Shown: one piece after another, positions 53,302-64,000 of the stretch
How positions within the stretch are numbered: the first letter of the stretch is position 1
Layout: each line of letters opens with the position of its first letter
Origin: Radicibacter daui
GTDB taxonomy: Bacteria; Pseudomonadota; Alphaproteobacteria; Radicibacterales; Radicibacteraceae
Assembly (NCBI GenBank): GCA_030657355.1
Contig: CP131056.1
Coordinates: 4,180,001-4,244,000, forward strand
Length of the DNA: 64,000 nucleotides
Reading direction: 5' to 3'
Notes under the pieces: model-generated
The model's database searches: none
Told to the model about the DNA's origin: nothing
Seen by the model: the letters and a program-made list of their open reading frames with translations, nothing else
Made by a program: the position numbers and the translations under genes

Positions 53302-54189
53302 ATGGTGCAAATTCTCGGCATTCCGGTGCAGGTGCTGTTCGGCCAGCTGCTGCTCGGCCTTATCAACGGCTCCTTTTACGCCCTGCTCTCGCTCGGCCTT
53401 GCCGTCATCTTCGGCATGCTGAACGTCATTAATTTTGCCCATGGCGCGCTCTACATGATGGGTGCCTTCGTTGCCTGGCTGCTGCTGACGCATCTCGGTA
53501 TCGGTTACTGGTGGGCGCTTCTCATCGTGCCCCTTGTGGTCGGCGCCTTCGGCATCGTCATCGAGCGGCTGATGATCTCGCGGCTCTACCATCTCGACCA
53601 TCTCTACGGCCTGTTGCTGACCTTCGGCCTCGCCCTCGTCATCCAGGGCCTGTTCCGCAACGAGTTTGGCGTCTCCGGCCTGCCCTACACCATTCCGGCC
53701 TCCCTGCAGGGCGGGCGCAATCTCGGCTTCATGTTCCTGCCCAACTATCGCGCCTGGGTCATCGTGGCTTCGGTCCTCGTCTGCGCCGCTACCTGGTTTG
53801 CCATCGAGAAAACGCGCCTTGGCGCCTATCTGCGCGCCGCGACCGAAAACCCGGCCCTTGTCGGTGCCTTCGGCATCAATGTGCCGCGCATGATCACCCT
53901 CACCTACGGGTTCGGCGTGGCACTCGCCGCACTGGCCGGTGTGCTGGCGGCCCCGATATACTCCGTGAATCCCAACATGGGCTCCGACCTCATCATCGTC
54001 GTGTTCGCCGTGGTGGTGATCGGCGGCATGGGCTCGATCCTCGGCGCCATCGTGACGGGCTTCGGCCTCGGTATCGTCGAGGGCCTGACCAAGGCCATCT
54101 ATCCGGAAGCTTCCTCCGTCGTCATCTTCGTCATCATGGCCATCGTGCTTCTGGTGAAGCCGGCCGGCCTCTTCGGGAGGACGGCATGA
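53302..54189 (+). CDS. HAAT-type ABC transporter permease (LivH-like)
   Basis: A 295-residue inner-membrane permease with about eight helices. LINGSFYALLSLGLAVIFGM near the start and GALYMMGAFVAWLL are family hallmarks, as is the VVIGGMGSILGAIVTG segment near residue 240. It overlaps the second permease gene by four bases, and the two form the membrane channel. Confidence 0.93.
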   Translation: MVQILGIPVQVLFGQLLLGLINGSFYALLSLGLAVIFGMLNVINFAHGALYMMGAFVAWLLLTHLGIGYWWALLIVPLVVGAFGIVIERLMISRLYHLDHLYGLLLTFGLALVIQGLFRNEFGVSGLPYTIPASLQGGRNLGFMFLPNYRAWVIVASVLVCAATWFAIEKTRLGAYLRAATENPALVGAFGINVPRMITLTYGFGVALAALAGVLAAPIYSVNPNMGSDLIIVVFAVVVIGGMGSILGAIVTGFGLGIVEGLTKAIYPEASSVVIFVIMAIVLLVKPAGLFGRTA

Positions 54190-55202
54190 GCTCCGATCCC
54201 GTCCGGCGTCCCGCCAGCAGCCAAGACAAGGCGCAGCCTGCCATGACCCATTCCACCGTCTCCCCCGTCCTGGCCAATCCGCAGCGCCATCACACGGCAA
54301 TCTTCCTGCTGCTGCTTGCCCTGCTCGCGGTCGCCCCGTTCGCGATCTATCCTGTCTTCCTGATGAATGTGCTTTGTTTTGCGCTGTTCGCCGCCGCGCT
54401 CAACCTGCTGCTGGGATATGGCGGATTGCTCTCCTTCGGCCACGCCGCCTTCTTCGGCTCGGCCAGCTATATCTCCGCCCACGCCGCCAAGGTGTGGGGG
54501 CTGACCCCGGAACTGGCGATCCTGCTCGGCACGGCCGCCGCGGCATTTCTCGGGCTCATCATCGGCGCGCTCGCCATCCGCCGGCAGGGCATCTATTTCG
54601 CCATGGTCACGCTGGCCTTTGCACAGATGGTCTATTTCATCGCCTTGCAGGCACCCTTCACCGGTGGCGAGGATGGCATCCAGGCCGTACCGCGTGGCCA
54701 TCTGCTGGGCTTCATCGACCTCAGCTCCGACCTCACGCTTTATTTCACCGTGCTCGCCATCACCTTTGCCGGGCTGCTGCTTATTCACCGCATCATCCAC
54801 TCGCCCTTCGGCCAGGTGCTGAAGGCAATCCGCGATAATGAGGCCCGCGCCATTTCGGTGGGCTACCGGGTGACGCGCTACAAGCTCGCCGTCTTCGTGA
54901 TGTCGGCCAGCCTTGCCGGGCTTGCCGGCGCCACCAAGGCCATCGTCTTCCAGCTGGCCTCGCTCACCGACGTGCACTGGACCATGTCCGGCGAAGTGGT
55001 ACTGATGACGCTGCTGGGCGGCATGGGCACCGTGTTCGGACCGCTTGCCGGCGCTGCCGTCATCGTGGCGATGCAGAACTATTTCGCCAGCTTCGGGGCC
55101 TGGGTCACCGTGCTGCAGGGTCTCATTTTCACCGTGAGCGTTCTGGTCTTTCGCGAAGGCATCGTCGGTGTCCTCGCTCGCTGGCTCAAGAAGCCACTCT
55201 GA
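54186..55202 (+). CDS. HAAT-type ABC transporter permease (LivM-like)
   Basis: A 338-residue permease with a soluble N-terminal extension of about 35 residues and then eight to ten helices. LLGYGGLLSFGHAAFFGSAS, AIRRQGIYFAMVTLAFAQM and IRDNEARAISVGYRVTRYK mark the LivM family. Its ATG overlaps the LivH-like stop (ATGA). It lies 27 bp before aacS in the same direction. Confidence 0.93.
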   Translation: MSSDPVRRPASSQDKAQPAMTHSTVSPVLANPQRHHTAIFLLLLALLAVAPFAIYPVFLMNVLCFALFAAALNLLLGYGGLLSFGHAAFFGSASYISAHAAKVWGLTPELAILLGTAAAAFLGLIIGALAIRRQGIYFAMVTLAFAQMVYFIALQAPFTGGEDGIQAVPRGHLLGFIDLSSDLTLYFTVLAITFAGLLLIHRIIHSPFGQVLKAIRDNEARAISVGYRVTRYKLAVFVMSASLAGLAGATKAIVFQLASLTDVHWTMSGEVVLMTLLGGMGTVFGPLAGAAVIVAMQNYFASFGAWVTVLQGLIFTVSVLVFREGIVGVLARWLKKPL

Positions 55203-55229
55203 CACGCCGATCCGGGAGCCTTCCAAGAA

Positions 55230-57191
<1,962 letters not shown>

Positions 57192-57215
57192 TCCGTTTCG
57201 GGGGGCGGAGAACCT

Positions 57216-57244
57216 GGGGGAAGGCCTGTCAGCGGCCTTCCCCC
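57216..57244. terminator. Hairpin between aacS and argB
   Basis: GGGGGAAGGCC pairs with GGCCTTCCCCC (11 bp, 7-nt loop) between two convergent genes. No T run is present, so termination strength is uncertain. Confidence 0.65.
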
Positions 57245-57262
57245 GGGGCTCTTCAAACGAAC

Positions 57263-58222
57263 TCAGTAATCGTCTTCATCATCCTCGGCATGCGGATCGG
57301 TGGCTTCGCCGATCAGCGTGCCGACACCATGCTCGGTGAAAATCTCGAGCAGCAGGCCGTGCGGCACGCGCCCGTCCATGATGACGGCAGCATCTACGCC
57401 CTGCTCGACGGCGTTAAGGCAGGTTTCCACCTTCGGGATCATGCCGCCCGAAATGGTGCCGTCGGCAATGAGGGCGCGAACCTGTTCCGGCTTCAGTTCC
57501 GGCTGCAGGCGCTTTTCCTTGTCGAGCACACCCGCAACATCGGTCAGCAGATAGAGGCGCGAGGCCTTGAGGGCAGCAGCTACCGCACCTGCTGCCGTGT
57601 CGGCATTGATGTTGAAGGTCTCGCCATGACGTCCGACGCCAATCGGCGCGATGACCGGAATGATGTCCGATTCCTCCAGCACATCCAGCACGTGGGTGTT
57701 GATGGCCGTCGGCTCGCCCACGAAACCCAGATCGAGGATTTTCTCGATATTGCTGTCAGGGTCGCGCTGGGAGCGGCGCAGCTTGCGCGCGCTGATGAGA
57801 TTGCCGTCCTTGCCGGACAGGCCGACCGCCTTGCCACCGGCATTGTAGATGAACTGCACGATCTGCTTGTTGATGGAGCCAGCCAGGACCATCTCCACCA
57901 CGTCCACCGTGGCCTTGTCGGTCACGCGCAATCCGTCGATGAATTCGGACTTCACGGCCAGCCGCTCCAGCATCTTGCCGATCTGCGGGCCGCCGCCATG
58001 GACGACCACCGGGTTGATACCGACCTGCTTCAGCAGCACTACGTCGCGGGCAAAGCTCTCTGCCAGCGCCTCGTCCCCCATGGCATGGCCACCATATTTG
58101 ATGACCATGGTGCGACCGGAATACCGGCGCATATAGGGGAGCGCTTCAGCCAGCGTGCGGGCCTTGCCCAGCACAGCATCGGTGGGACGCAGCGGGATGA
58201 CGTTGTCGCTCTTGTCGGACAT
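57263..58222 (-). CDS. argB: Acetylglutamate kinase
   Basis: Phosphorylates N-acetylglutamate in arginine synthesis. The 319 residues show the amino-acid-kinase fold: [11 protein letters not shown] near residues 40-50, [10 protein letters not shown] near 71-80, [36 protein letters not shown], and [15 protein letters not shown]. The FIDGLRVTD region and N-terminal extension fit arginine-regulated enzymes. An acidic tail (EDDEDDY) ends the protein. It lies downstream of engB on the same strand. Confidence 0.97.
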   Translation of the reverse strand: MSDKSDNVIPLRPTDAVLGKARTLAEALPYMRRYSGRTMVIKYGGHAMGDEALAESFARDVVLLKQVGINPVVVHGGGPQIGKMLERLAVKSEFIDGLRVTDKATVDVVEMVLAGSINKQIVQFIYNAGGKAVGLSGKDGNLISARKLRRSQRDPDSNIEKILDLGFVGEPTAINTHVLDVLEESDIIPVIAPIGVGRHGETFNINADTAAGAVAAALKASRLYLLTDVAGVLDKEKRLQPELKPEQVRALIADGTISGGMIPKVETCLNAVEQGVDAAVIMDGRVPHGLLLEIFTEHGVGTLIGEATDPHAEDDEDDY

Positions 58223-58375
58223 CGGCGGGCCCTTGAAGCCTTGAGGAAGGGTTAGGGGTCTTTACGCCCCGTTGGAAAGCCGGGCCTCGCGCGGTTTTGA
58301 AAAAAGGCCCGGCGGAACTCATAAATCCAAACCGCCCCCATCGCAAACGGCGATATGGGGGCAGCGGATCGCCGG

Positions 58376-59023
58376 TCAGGCCGGCGCGGCCAGCATGCCC
58401 AGTTCGCCGCGCAGATGGGCAATACCCTCGCCGGTTTCGCTCGAGGTCACCACCGGATCGGGCGAGGCCGCCGGGTGCTTGACCAGCAAGGCGCGGGTAT
58501 CGGCCGCAATCTTGCTCATCGCCGCCGGCTTCATCTTGTCGGCCTTGGTCAGCACGACCTGATACTGGACGGCGGATTCGTCCAGCATCTTCATCATGTC
58601 GATATCGTTCTTCTTGCAGCCATGGCGCCCGTCCACCAGAAGGCAGACCCGGCGCAGCGGCACGCGCCCGCGCAGGAAGGTGCGCATCATCTTGGTCCAG
58701 GCCTCGACCATCCCCTTGGGGGCCTCGGCAAAGCCGTAGCCCGGCAGGTCGACAAGATGGAGCCTGCCGCCGAGATCGAAATAGTTGATCTGCTGGGTGC
58801 GGCCCGGCGTGTTGGACACACGCGCCAGTGTCTTGCGGCCGGTCAGCGCATTGACCAGCGAGGATTTGCCGACATTGGAGCGGCCGACAAAGGCCACTTC
58901 CGGCAGTTTTTCCGGCGGCAGCTGGAACAGCTCCGCCACGCCCAGCATGAAGGTGCATTCACGCGCAAAGAGGAGGCGACCTGCCTCCTCCCGCGCTGCC
59001 TTCTCGGCGGCATCCAGTTCCAT
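58376..59023 (-). CDS. engB: Ribosome-biogenesis GTPase EngB (YihA/YsxC)
   Basis: A 215-residue GTPase with all motifs: G1 GRSNVGKSS near residue 42, G2 TPGRTQQINYF, G3 DLPGYGFAEAP and G4 TKADK. EngB assists assembly of the large ribosomal subunit and is essential in many bacteria. The ATG at 59023 has GGGGAG upstream; the longer open frame overlaps yidC and is low complexity. It is 34 bp after yidC. Confidence 0.96.
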   Translation of the reverse strand: MELDAAEKAAREEAGRLLFARECTFMLGVAELFQLPPEKLPEVAFVGRSNVGKSSLVNALTGRKTLARVSNTPGRTQQINYFDLGGRLHLVDLPGYGFAEAPKGMVEAWTKMMRTFLRGRVPLRRVCLLVDGRHGCKKNDIDMMKMLDESAVQYQVVLTKADKMKPAAMSKIAADTRALLVKHPAASPDPVVTSSETGEGIAHLRGELGMLAAPA

Positions 59024-59057
59024 CACCGGCTGGCTCCCCTTGCCGTCAGGCGCGCGC

Positions 59058-60878
59058 TTACTTGGCGCGCCCGCGGCGGGTGGTGGTCTCGGCCTTGGCG
59101 GCCGTCTTGCGCGCCGGCTTTTCCGGCTTGGCCGGGGTTGCCGGCTGGTCCTCGGCATCCACCGCAACGCCGAGGCGGCGCATCATCAGATACTGCTGGG
59201 ACGCCGACAGGGTGTTGTTGACCGAGTAGTAGAGCACGAGGCCGGCCGGGAAGCTCGACAGCATGAAGGTGAAGACGAACGGCAGCGCCAGGAACATCTT
59301 GGCCTGCACCGGATCGGCGGGCGGCGGGTTGAGACGCTGCTGCACGAACATGGTGAAGCCCATGATCAGCGGCCAGACACCGATCATCAGCGCATGAGGC
59401 GGCGTCCACGGGATCAGGCCAAACAGGTTGAAGATCGAGGTCGGATCGGGCGCAGACAGGTCATGAATCCAGCCGAAGAACGGCGCGTGCCGCATTTCGA
59501 TGGAAACGAAGAACACCTTGTAGAGCGAGAAGAAGACCGGGATCTGCACCAGCACCGGCAAGCAGCCGGCGACCGGGTTCACCTTCTCCTTCTGGTAGAC
59601 CTTCATCAGCTCGGCATTCATCGCCGCCTTGTCGTCGGCATACTTCTCGCGCATCGCCTTCATCTGCGGACCAAGCTTCTTCATCTTGGTCATGGTGCGG
59701 AAGGAGGTCTGCGCCAGCGGGAACATCAGCAGGCGAACGAGGATGGTGAGGCAGATGATGGCGATGCCGAAATTGCCAACAAGGCCGTAGATCCACAGGA
59801 TGACGAGGAAGAGCGGCTTGGTCAGGAACTTGAACCAGCCGAAATCGACCGTCAGCTCGAACTTGTCGATGCCCAGCTTGTCCTCATAGGACTGGATGAG
59901 CTTGACCTCCTTGGCGCCGGCAAACAGGTGGCTCTGGATATCCAGCGACGCGCCCGGCGCAACCTCGTGGGCAGAACCCAGATATTGCACCTGGTAGCGA
60001 TCGTCGCCATCCACGCTGGCGTGACGCATGGTGGTCTGCACGGCTTCCTTCTGGTCCGGAACCAGCGTCGCCATCCAGTACTTGTCGGTCAGGCCAACCC
60101 AGCCGCCGGTGCTCTCGAAGCTCTCGCTCCCGGCGTCATCCATCTTCTTGTAGGTGTAGTCCTTGAGCGTGCCATCGACGAGGGCGTAGGGGCCCTCATG
60201 CACGATGTAGAAGGACTGGCCCTCCGGCTTGCCCTTGCGGGAGACGAGCCCGTAGGGGAACAGCTTGAGAGCCTTGCCGGAATTGTTGATCACCTTGCGA
60301 TCAACCGAGAACATGAAGTTCTTGTCGACGGAGACGGTCTGCTCGAAGGTCACGCCTTCGCCATTGTCCCAGCTGAGCGTCACCGGGCTATCCGGAGAGA
60401 GCTTGTCGCTGGAAGCCGTCCACTGGGTGGTGGAGGTCGGAACGGCGGTCGGGGTGTCCTTGTCGGCAACCCAGCCCCACTCGGCATAGTACGGCTTGAT
60501 GGTGCCGGCCGGGGAGAACAGGCTGATCTCCGGGCTCTTCGGATCCACCGTCTCGCGGTAATCGACCAGAGACAGATCGTCGAGGCGGGCGCCAACGGTG
60601 TTCAGCGTACCGTCGAGACGACCGTTATGGATGGCAACGCGCGCCGGATTGTCGGCCAGCACCGCTTCGCGGCTGCGCACCTTGAGGTCAGCCTCGGCGC
60701 CCGGCAGGGCGGGGCGGGCCTGGTCGCCCGTTGCGGTGGAAGAGGCCGTCGTCGCATCGGTCGGAGCCGGCGCCGGGGTCTCATGCCGCGGAAGAAGGAA
60801 CTGCGACGCCACCAGGATCACAAGAGAGATACCGATGGCGATAAAGAGGTTTCGCTGCTCAGGCTGCAGGTTCTTCAC
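59058..60878 (-). CDS. yidC: Membrane protein insertase YidC
   Basis: Inserts and folds inner-membrane proteins, alone or with SecYEG. The 606 residues are the Gram-negative form: an N-terminal helix (residues about 10-28), a periplasmic beta domain (about 70-350) and the conserved insertase core with ILVRLLMFPLAQTSFRTMTK, the coiled-coil cytosolic hairpin MKKLGPQMKAMREKYADD, and the last helices near residues 505-560. The C-terminus is basic. It follows yidD by 14 bp. Confidence 0.97.
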   Translation of the reverse strand: MKNLQPEQRNLFIAIGISLVILVASQFLLPRHETPAPAPTDATTASSTATGDQARPALPGAEADLKVRSREAVLADNPARVAIHNGRLDGTLNTVGARLDDLSLVDYRETVDPKSPEISLFSPAGTIKPYYAEWGWVADKDTPTAVPTSTTQWTASSDKLSPDSPVTLSWDNGEGVTFEQTVSVDKNFMFSVDRKVINNSGKALKLFPYGLVSRKGKPEGQSFYIVHEGPYALVDGTLKDYTYKKMDDAGSESFESTGGWVGLTDKYWMATLVPDQKEAVQTTMRHASVDGDDRYQVQYLGSAHEVAPGASLDIQSHLFAGAKEVKLIQSYEDKLGIDKFELTVDFGWFKFLTKPLFLVILWIYGLVGNFGIAIICLTILVRLLMFPLAQTSFRTMTKMKKLGPQMKAMREKYADDKAAMNAELMKVYQKEKVNPVAGCLPVLVQIPVFFSLYKVFFVSIEMRHAPFFGWIHDLSAPDPTSIFNLFGLIPWTPPHALMIGVWPLIMGFTMFVQQRLNPPPADPVQAKMFLALPFVFTFMLSSFPAGLVLYYSVNNTLSASQQYLMMRRLGVAVDAEDQPATPAKPEKPARKTAAKAETTTRRGRAK

Positions 60879-60892
60879 GGGCGGACCTTACT

Positions 60893-61174
60893 TCAATGCT
60901 TATGGCCGGCGCAGGCTGAGCCGGACTTTTCGGAACGTGACTCTGGCTCGGGTACGGGGTCGAACCCCATCCCTCCCCACGGATGACAGCGCATCAGGCG
61001 GCGCAGGGTAAGCCAGCTGCCCTTGATAGCCCCGTGTTTGGCAAGCGCCTCTATCGCGTAAGCCGAACAGGTCGGAGTAAAGCGGCAGGACGGGCCGAGC
61101 ACGGGGGATATCACGAGCTGGTAGGCGCGCACAAGCAAACGCAGGAGAAAGGCCAGCGGCTCGAGGCGCGGCAT
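60893..61174 (-). CDS. yidD: Membrane protein insertion efficiency factor YidD
   Basis: A 93-residue protein with the YidD core [20 protein letters not shown] near residues 12-31, then [19 protein letters not shown] and [18 protein letters not shown]. The conserved cysteines are present. The ATG at 61174 follows GGAGG closely; a GTG two codons upstream is possible. It helps YidC-dependent insertion. It starts three bases after rnpA. Confidence 0.93.
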   Translation of the reverse strand: MPRLEPLAFLLRLLVRAYQLVISPVLGPSCRFTPTCSAYAIEALAKHGAIKGSWLTLRRLMRCHPWGGMGFDPVPEPESRSEKSGSACAGHKH

Positions 61175-61176
61175 CT

Positions 61177-61617
61177 TCACGCCTCCCCCTCCGGGGCATC
61201 CCCGGCAACAACCGGAGGCGGCGCAATGCGGGGCGCCCGGACGGAAAGCCGGCGCAGGCAATAGGCCAGATCCCGCCTGAGCGCCTCGAACGGGCGCGTC
61301 ACCGTAGCGGTGCGGGCAATCAGCACATAGTGGTGGCCGCGCAGCGCCGTTGGCATCATTTCGCCGGCAAGGGCCCGCAGCCGCCGCTTGGCGCGATTGC
61401 GCGCCACGGCATTGCCCACCTTCTTGCTGGCGGTATAGCCGATGGCCGGCGTTTCGGCAGGGTCGGAAAGCCGCCTTACCTGCAGCACAAGGCCGGAGGC
61501 TGCGCAGGATACGCGCGTGGCAGCAACCGCCAGGAACTGGCGCCGCTGGCGTAAACGCAAAAGCACGCCGGGATCAACTCCCGGCGCGCCTGCTTTAATC
61601 TTGACCGACCCGGCCAT
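61177..61617 (-). CDS. rnpA: Ribonuclease P protein component
   Basis: A 146-residue basic protein that binds RNase P RNA and helps mature tRNA 5' ends. The family signature [17 protein letters not shown] lies near residues 67-83, with [12 protein letters not shown] before it. The N- and C-terminal extensions are longer than in E. coli, as in other alphaproteobacteria. It is between rpmH and yidD in the conserved order. Confidence 0.95.
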   Translation of the reverse strand: MAGSVKIKAGAPGVDPGVLLRLRQRRQFLAVAATRVSCAASGLVLQVRRLSDPAETPAIGYTASKKVGNAVARNRAKRRLRALAGEMMPTALRGHHYVLIARTATVTRPFEALRRDLAYCLRRLSVRAPRIAPPPVVAGDAPEGEA

Positions 61618-61673
61618 CCGTCAGGCCTCCCCGCGGAAAGCGGACCGTCTCCGGCTATAGGCCAGAAAACCGA

Positions 61674-61808
61674 TCAGGCGCTCAGGCGCTTGCGGCCCTG
61701 GGCGCGGCGGCGGGCGATGACCTTCTGGCCATTCTTGGTGGCCATACGCGAACGGAAACCGTGGCGGCGCTTGCGAACCAGGTTGCTGGGCTGAAAGGTG
61801 CGCTTCAT
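61674..61808 (-). CDS. rpmH: Ribosomal protein L34
   Basis: A 44-residue very basic protein, [20 protein letters not shown] and on to [12 protein letters not shown], the full L34 sequence type. The ATG at 61808 gives the universal MKRT start. It is the first gene of the rpmH-rnpA-yidD-yidC-engB-argB block. A near-consensus promoter lies about 80 bp upstream. Confidence 0.98.
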   Translation of the reverse strand: MKRTFQPSNLVRKRRHGFRSRMATKNGQKVIARRRAQGRKRLSA

Positions 61809-61890
61809 GGGACTACCCAATTCTCTCGAAATTTGCGCCCGTCGGGCGCCGCCGGCATCGGGAGCACCACATGAGCAAAATTGAGCGGCG

Positions 61891-61919
61891 TGTATAAAAG
61901 CCGTTCGCCGGAGAGTCAA
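61891..61919 (-). promoter_or_regulatory. Sigma-70 promoter of rpmH
   Basis: On the minus strand TTGACT (61919-61914) and TATACA (61896-61891) are separated by exactly 17 bp. Transcription would start near 61884, giving a leader of about 75 bases before rpmH. Confidence 0.85.
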
Positions 61920-62175
61920 TCTCTGCTTTGGGCTCAGGCGCCACTGTTTGTCTGGCCGACCAATGCCACGCGCGCACTCTTTTATGCAAGTACAACCGCC
62001 TCATGACTGGCGCAGGCCGCTTCTTGCCGGTATCAATGGTTAACATAAAAGCTCCGGCGAAAGCTCTCCGTCGCCGGAAATCCTGCCTGGTGCCCCCGCG
62101 CCCGGCGCCGGGCGCCTGAAAACGGTGACCGACAAGGAGAGCCGATAGGCCTGATTGCAGGGGGCTTGGAGCCAG
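61920..62175. other. Gap between the rpmH promoter and the PAS sensor gene
   Basis: No gene is seen. It contains a TCCGGCGA/TCGCCGGA hairpin (62053-62078) and an 18-bp perfect GC-rich palindrome GCGCCCGGCGCCGGGCGC (62098-62115) shortly before the sensor start. DnaA boxes or an origin-like AT cluster are not evident, although rpmH lies near oriC in some other bacteria. Confidence 0.45.
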
Positions 62176-64000
62176 ATGTCTTCGGCGACCGACGCGGATA
62201 TCCGCGCTGTGCGCGGTACTTCTCTTTCGCTGGCAGATGCCCTGCCCCAGGCGCTGTGCCTTGTGGGCCGGCACCTGGAATGGCACGAGCATAACGCCGC
62301 TTTTGCCACACTGTGGCAGCTCGATTCTCTCCCCGCTCCCGGCAGTTCGCTGGTCGCATTACTGCGCCCCCATGTGGCAGCGCCGGAGGGGCTGACGGCC
62401 CAGCTCTCCCGCCTCGTCTCCGGCCCGCTGCCGGCCGAGGATCTGCTGCGCCATGCCGACGGGCGGCTGATCGCGCTGACGGCCCACGCTTCCGTGGGAG
62501 GCCCGATTCTCCTCTCCTTCCAGCCGGCCCCTGCCTTCGCCGACACCGATACTCCTGCCGCTGGTGCCGACCTTGCCCAGCTGATGCGCCTGACCGGCGC
62601 CGGCCTTTTCGAATTCGACGGTATCACCGAGAGCTTCCAGTGGTCGGCCGGCTTCCTGGCCCTGGTCGGCTATGAGGAAGATGACTTCCCCATCACCCCG
62701 GAAGGGTATGAGGCGCTGCTGCATCCGGAAGACCGGGGGCTCTATCAGCGTGAATGCGGCCGTTTTGCCGCCTCGCGCGGCCTGCACCGCCTGCTGCTCT
62801 ACCGGCTGCGCACCAGCAGCGGCAGCTGGATCTGGCTGGAGGAAAGCGCGCTTGCCGAGCGCGATAGCGACGGGGCCATCGTCAGCCTCACCGGCGCGGT
62901 GATCGATGTCAGCAAACGTGTCGAGGCCGAGCAGGCGCTTGCCGCAACGGGCCAGCGCCTGCGTGACCTGATGGAGAGTTCGCTGCAGGCGGTGCTCATC
63001 CACCGCACGCTGAAGCCGCTCTTTGCCAACCGCGCCTGCGCGGAACTGCTGGGCTTCAACGAGGTTGGCGAATTACTCGCCCTCGGCACCCTTGAAGACA
63101 TGATCCCGCGCGAGCCCCCTTCTGCCTTGCCCGGTGGGAGCTCTGCCGGGCGGCGACGGATTATCCGTGCCGACGGCCGTATCGCCGAAGTGCGCTTTAC
63201 AGAACGCGATGTGGTGTGGGACGGCCAGCCCGTGCGCCAGCTGGTGATGGTGGATGAAAGCGACAGCGCCAACCTCGCCATCGAGCGCGACCGCCTTGCG
63301 GCCAGCCTCGACATGATGGATGAGGCCGTTGCCCTCTTTGACGGCGACGACATCCTGCTTGCCAGCAACAGCGCCTTCCGCTCGCTCTATCGCCATCTGG
63401 CCACCGCGACCCTCACTGGCCTTTCCTATGCGGACCTGCTGCGCCAGGGCATTGCGGCCGGCCTCTATGACAACGCCCTCATCCGGCGCGATCGCGAAGC
63501 CTGGATTCGCGCCCGCCTGCGCGAACACCGCCAGCCGCCGACAGGCGCATACGAGGAAAAGCTGGCCGATGGCCGCGTGCTGGCAGCCCGCGACCGGCTG
63601 CTGCCGGATGGCAGCCGCCTGTTTCTGCGCAGCGACATCACCAGTCGCCGCCTGGCGGAGGACCAGTTGCAGCGCTCGGTCACCCAGTTGCACGGCCTGC
63701 TGGGCTCCAGCCCCGTCGGCGTACTGATCGAAGATCTGGGCGGCACGGTGCTGTTTGCCAATGAACGCATGGCCGAGATGTTCCGCCTGCCGCACGCCGA
63801 CCTTGTCAGCGGCCATATCCAGCGCCTGCTGGCCGAACCGCTCGATGCCGAAATGCTGGCCGAACTTATCGCCGCGCGCGGCAGCTACCGCGATGTCGAG
63901 CTGGAATATCGCCTCGATGGCGGAGAAAGCCTCATTGTCCTGCGCTCGGCCGTCCGCACGGACTATGCCGGCAAGGCCGCCATTGTTTCCTGGCTTTATG
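62176..64000 (+). CDS. Multi-PAS sensor protein (partial, probable histidine kinase)
   Basis: An open frame of at least 608 codons that runs off the window. Several PAS-like units follow each other: an N-terminal one (about residues 18-110), a second with the PAC ending SGSWIWLEESALAERDSDGA and VSLTGAVIDVSKRVEAEQAL near residues 210-260, a third after RLRDLMESSLQAVLIHRTLK, one near residues 375-490 (DMMDEAVALFDGDDILLASN), and one beginning LHGLLGSSPVGVLIEDLGG near residue 512. No membrane helix is seen. The output domain is outside the window; a histidine kinase is most likely but a diguanylate cyclase is possible. Confidence 0.8.
   Translation, partial: MSSATDADIRAVRGTSLSLADALPQALCLVGRHLEWHEHNAAFATLWQLDSLPAPGSSLVALLRPHVAAPEGLTAQLSRLVSGPLPAEDLLRHADGRLIALTAHASVGGPILLSFQPAPAFADTDTPAAGADLAQLMRLTGAGLFEFDGITESFQWSAGFLALVGYEEDDFPITPEGYEALLHPEDRGLYQRECGRFAASRGLHRLLLYRLRTSSGSWIWLEESALAERDSDGAIVSLTGAVIDVSKRVEAEQALAATGQRLRDLMESSLQAVLIHRTLKPLFANRACAELLGFNEVGELLALGTLEDMIPREPPSALPGGSSAGRRRIIRADGRIAEVRFTERDVVWDGQPVRQLVMVDESDSANLAIERDRLAASLDMMDEAVALFDGDDILLASNSAFRSLYRHLATATLTGLSYADLLRQGIAAGLYDNALIRRDREAWIRARLREHRQPPTGAYEEKLADGRVLAARDRLLPDGSRLFLRSDITSRRLAEDQLQRSVTQLHGLLGSSPVGVLIEDLGGTVLFANERMAEMFRLPHADLVSGHIQRLLAEPLDAEMLAELIAARGSYRDVELEYRLDGGESLIVLRSAVRTDYAGKAAIVSWLY

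Noticed and set aside
58785-60986. A 733-codon plus-strand frame opposite engB and yidC
   Set aside because: It lies antisense to two certain genes and its composition (His, Arg and Gly rich) is typical of a complementary-strand shadow.
61809-62175. Replication origin next to rpmH
   Set aside because: No dnaA gene, no cluster of TTATCCACA-type boxes and no AT-rich unwinding stretch are visible; rpmH is not a reliable origin marker in alphaproteobacteria.

Overview
The window reads as chromosomal DNA of a free-living, high-GC alphaproteobacterium, most likely from the Rhodospirillales or a nearby group. Sampled coding lines run near two-thirds GC. The order rpmH-rnpA-yidD-yidC-engB-argB, the ornithine-lipid pair olsB-olsA, the tandem chemoreceptors and the many solute-uptake ABC systems all fit that group. 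I cannot name the genus. There is no rRNA, CRISPR array, insertion sequence or prophage; one tRNA gene (Ser-GGA) is present.

Layout. 0-5.5 kb: leucine genes leuD (minus) and leuB (plus) flank small housekeeping genes (RDD membrane protein, YbaK-type deacylase, SMR efflux protein, PhnA, tRNA-Ser). 5.7-8.3 kb: three tandem, diverged, exported binding-protein-like genes with no transporter beside them, then cysE. 9.2-15.6 kb: apaG, then a LysR gene followed by an amino-acid ABC transporter, a fumarase/aspartase-superfamily lyase and an SGNH hydrolase. 15.7-16.5 kb: an OmpA-like lipoprotein. 17.2-30 kb: a nitrogen and carbon scavenging block with a second amino-acid ABC transporter, a LysR gene divergent from a Rieske oxygenase and its reductase, hutH divergent from hutC, an SDR/LysR pair of lower GC, an FAD-linked oxidoreductase and a PchB-like chorismate mutase. 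A shared near-palindrome built on GTCTATACA lies before the transporter, between hutH and hutC, and before the FAD enzyme, which suggests one HutC regulon. 30-36.8 kb: a ydcSTUV-patD type polyamine/GABA-aldehyde cluster in the same order as in E. coli, with a LysR gene. 37-43.4 kb: two tandem chemoreceptors with almost identical signalling domains, then a membrane class III nucleotide cyclase. 43.4-47.8 kb: olsA and olsB with a candidate Pho box, then an M48 protease and a DUF898 membrane protein. 48-57.2 kb: a sigma-54 activator followed by a ketone-body operon (bdhA, five HAAT-type ABC genes, aacS), with a -24/-12 promoter and a repeat array between them. 57.2-61.9 kb: argB, engB, yidC, yidD, rnpA and rpmH. 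62.2 kb to the end: a multi-PAS sensor protein that runs off the window.

The functional theme is scavenging of amino acids, polyamines and ketone bodies, each with its own transporter and local regulator, beside conserved housekeeping loci. The best leads for new biology are the proposed HutC regulon, which pairs histidine ammonia-lyase with a transporter and an FAD enzyme but shows no urocanase here; the sigma-54-controlled ketone-body operon with its own ABC importer; the three orphan binding proteins; and the LysR-controlled transporter-lyase-SGNH module.
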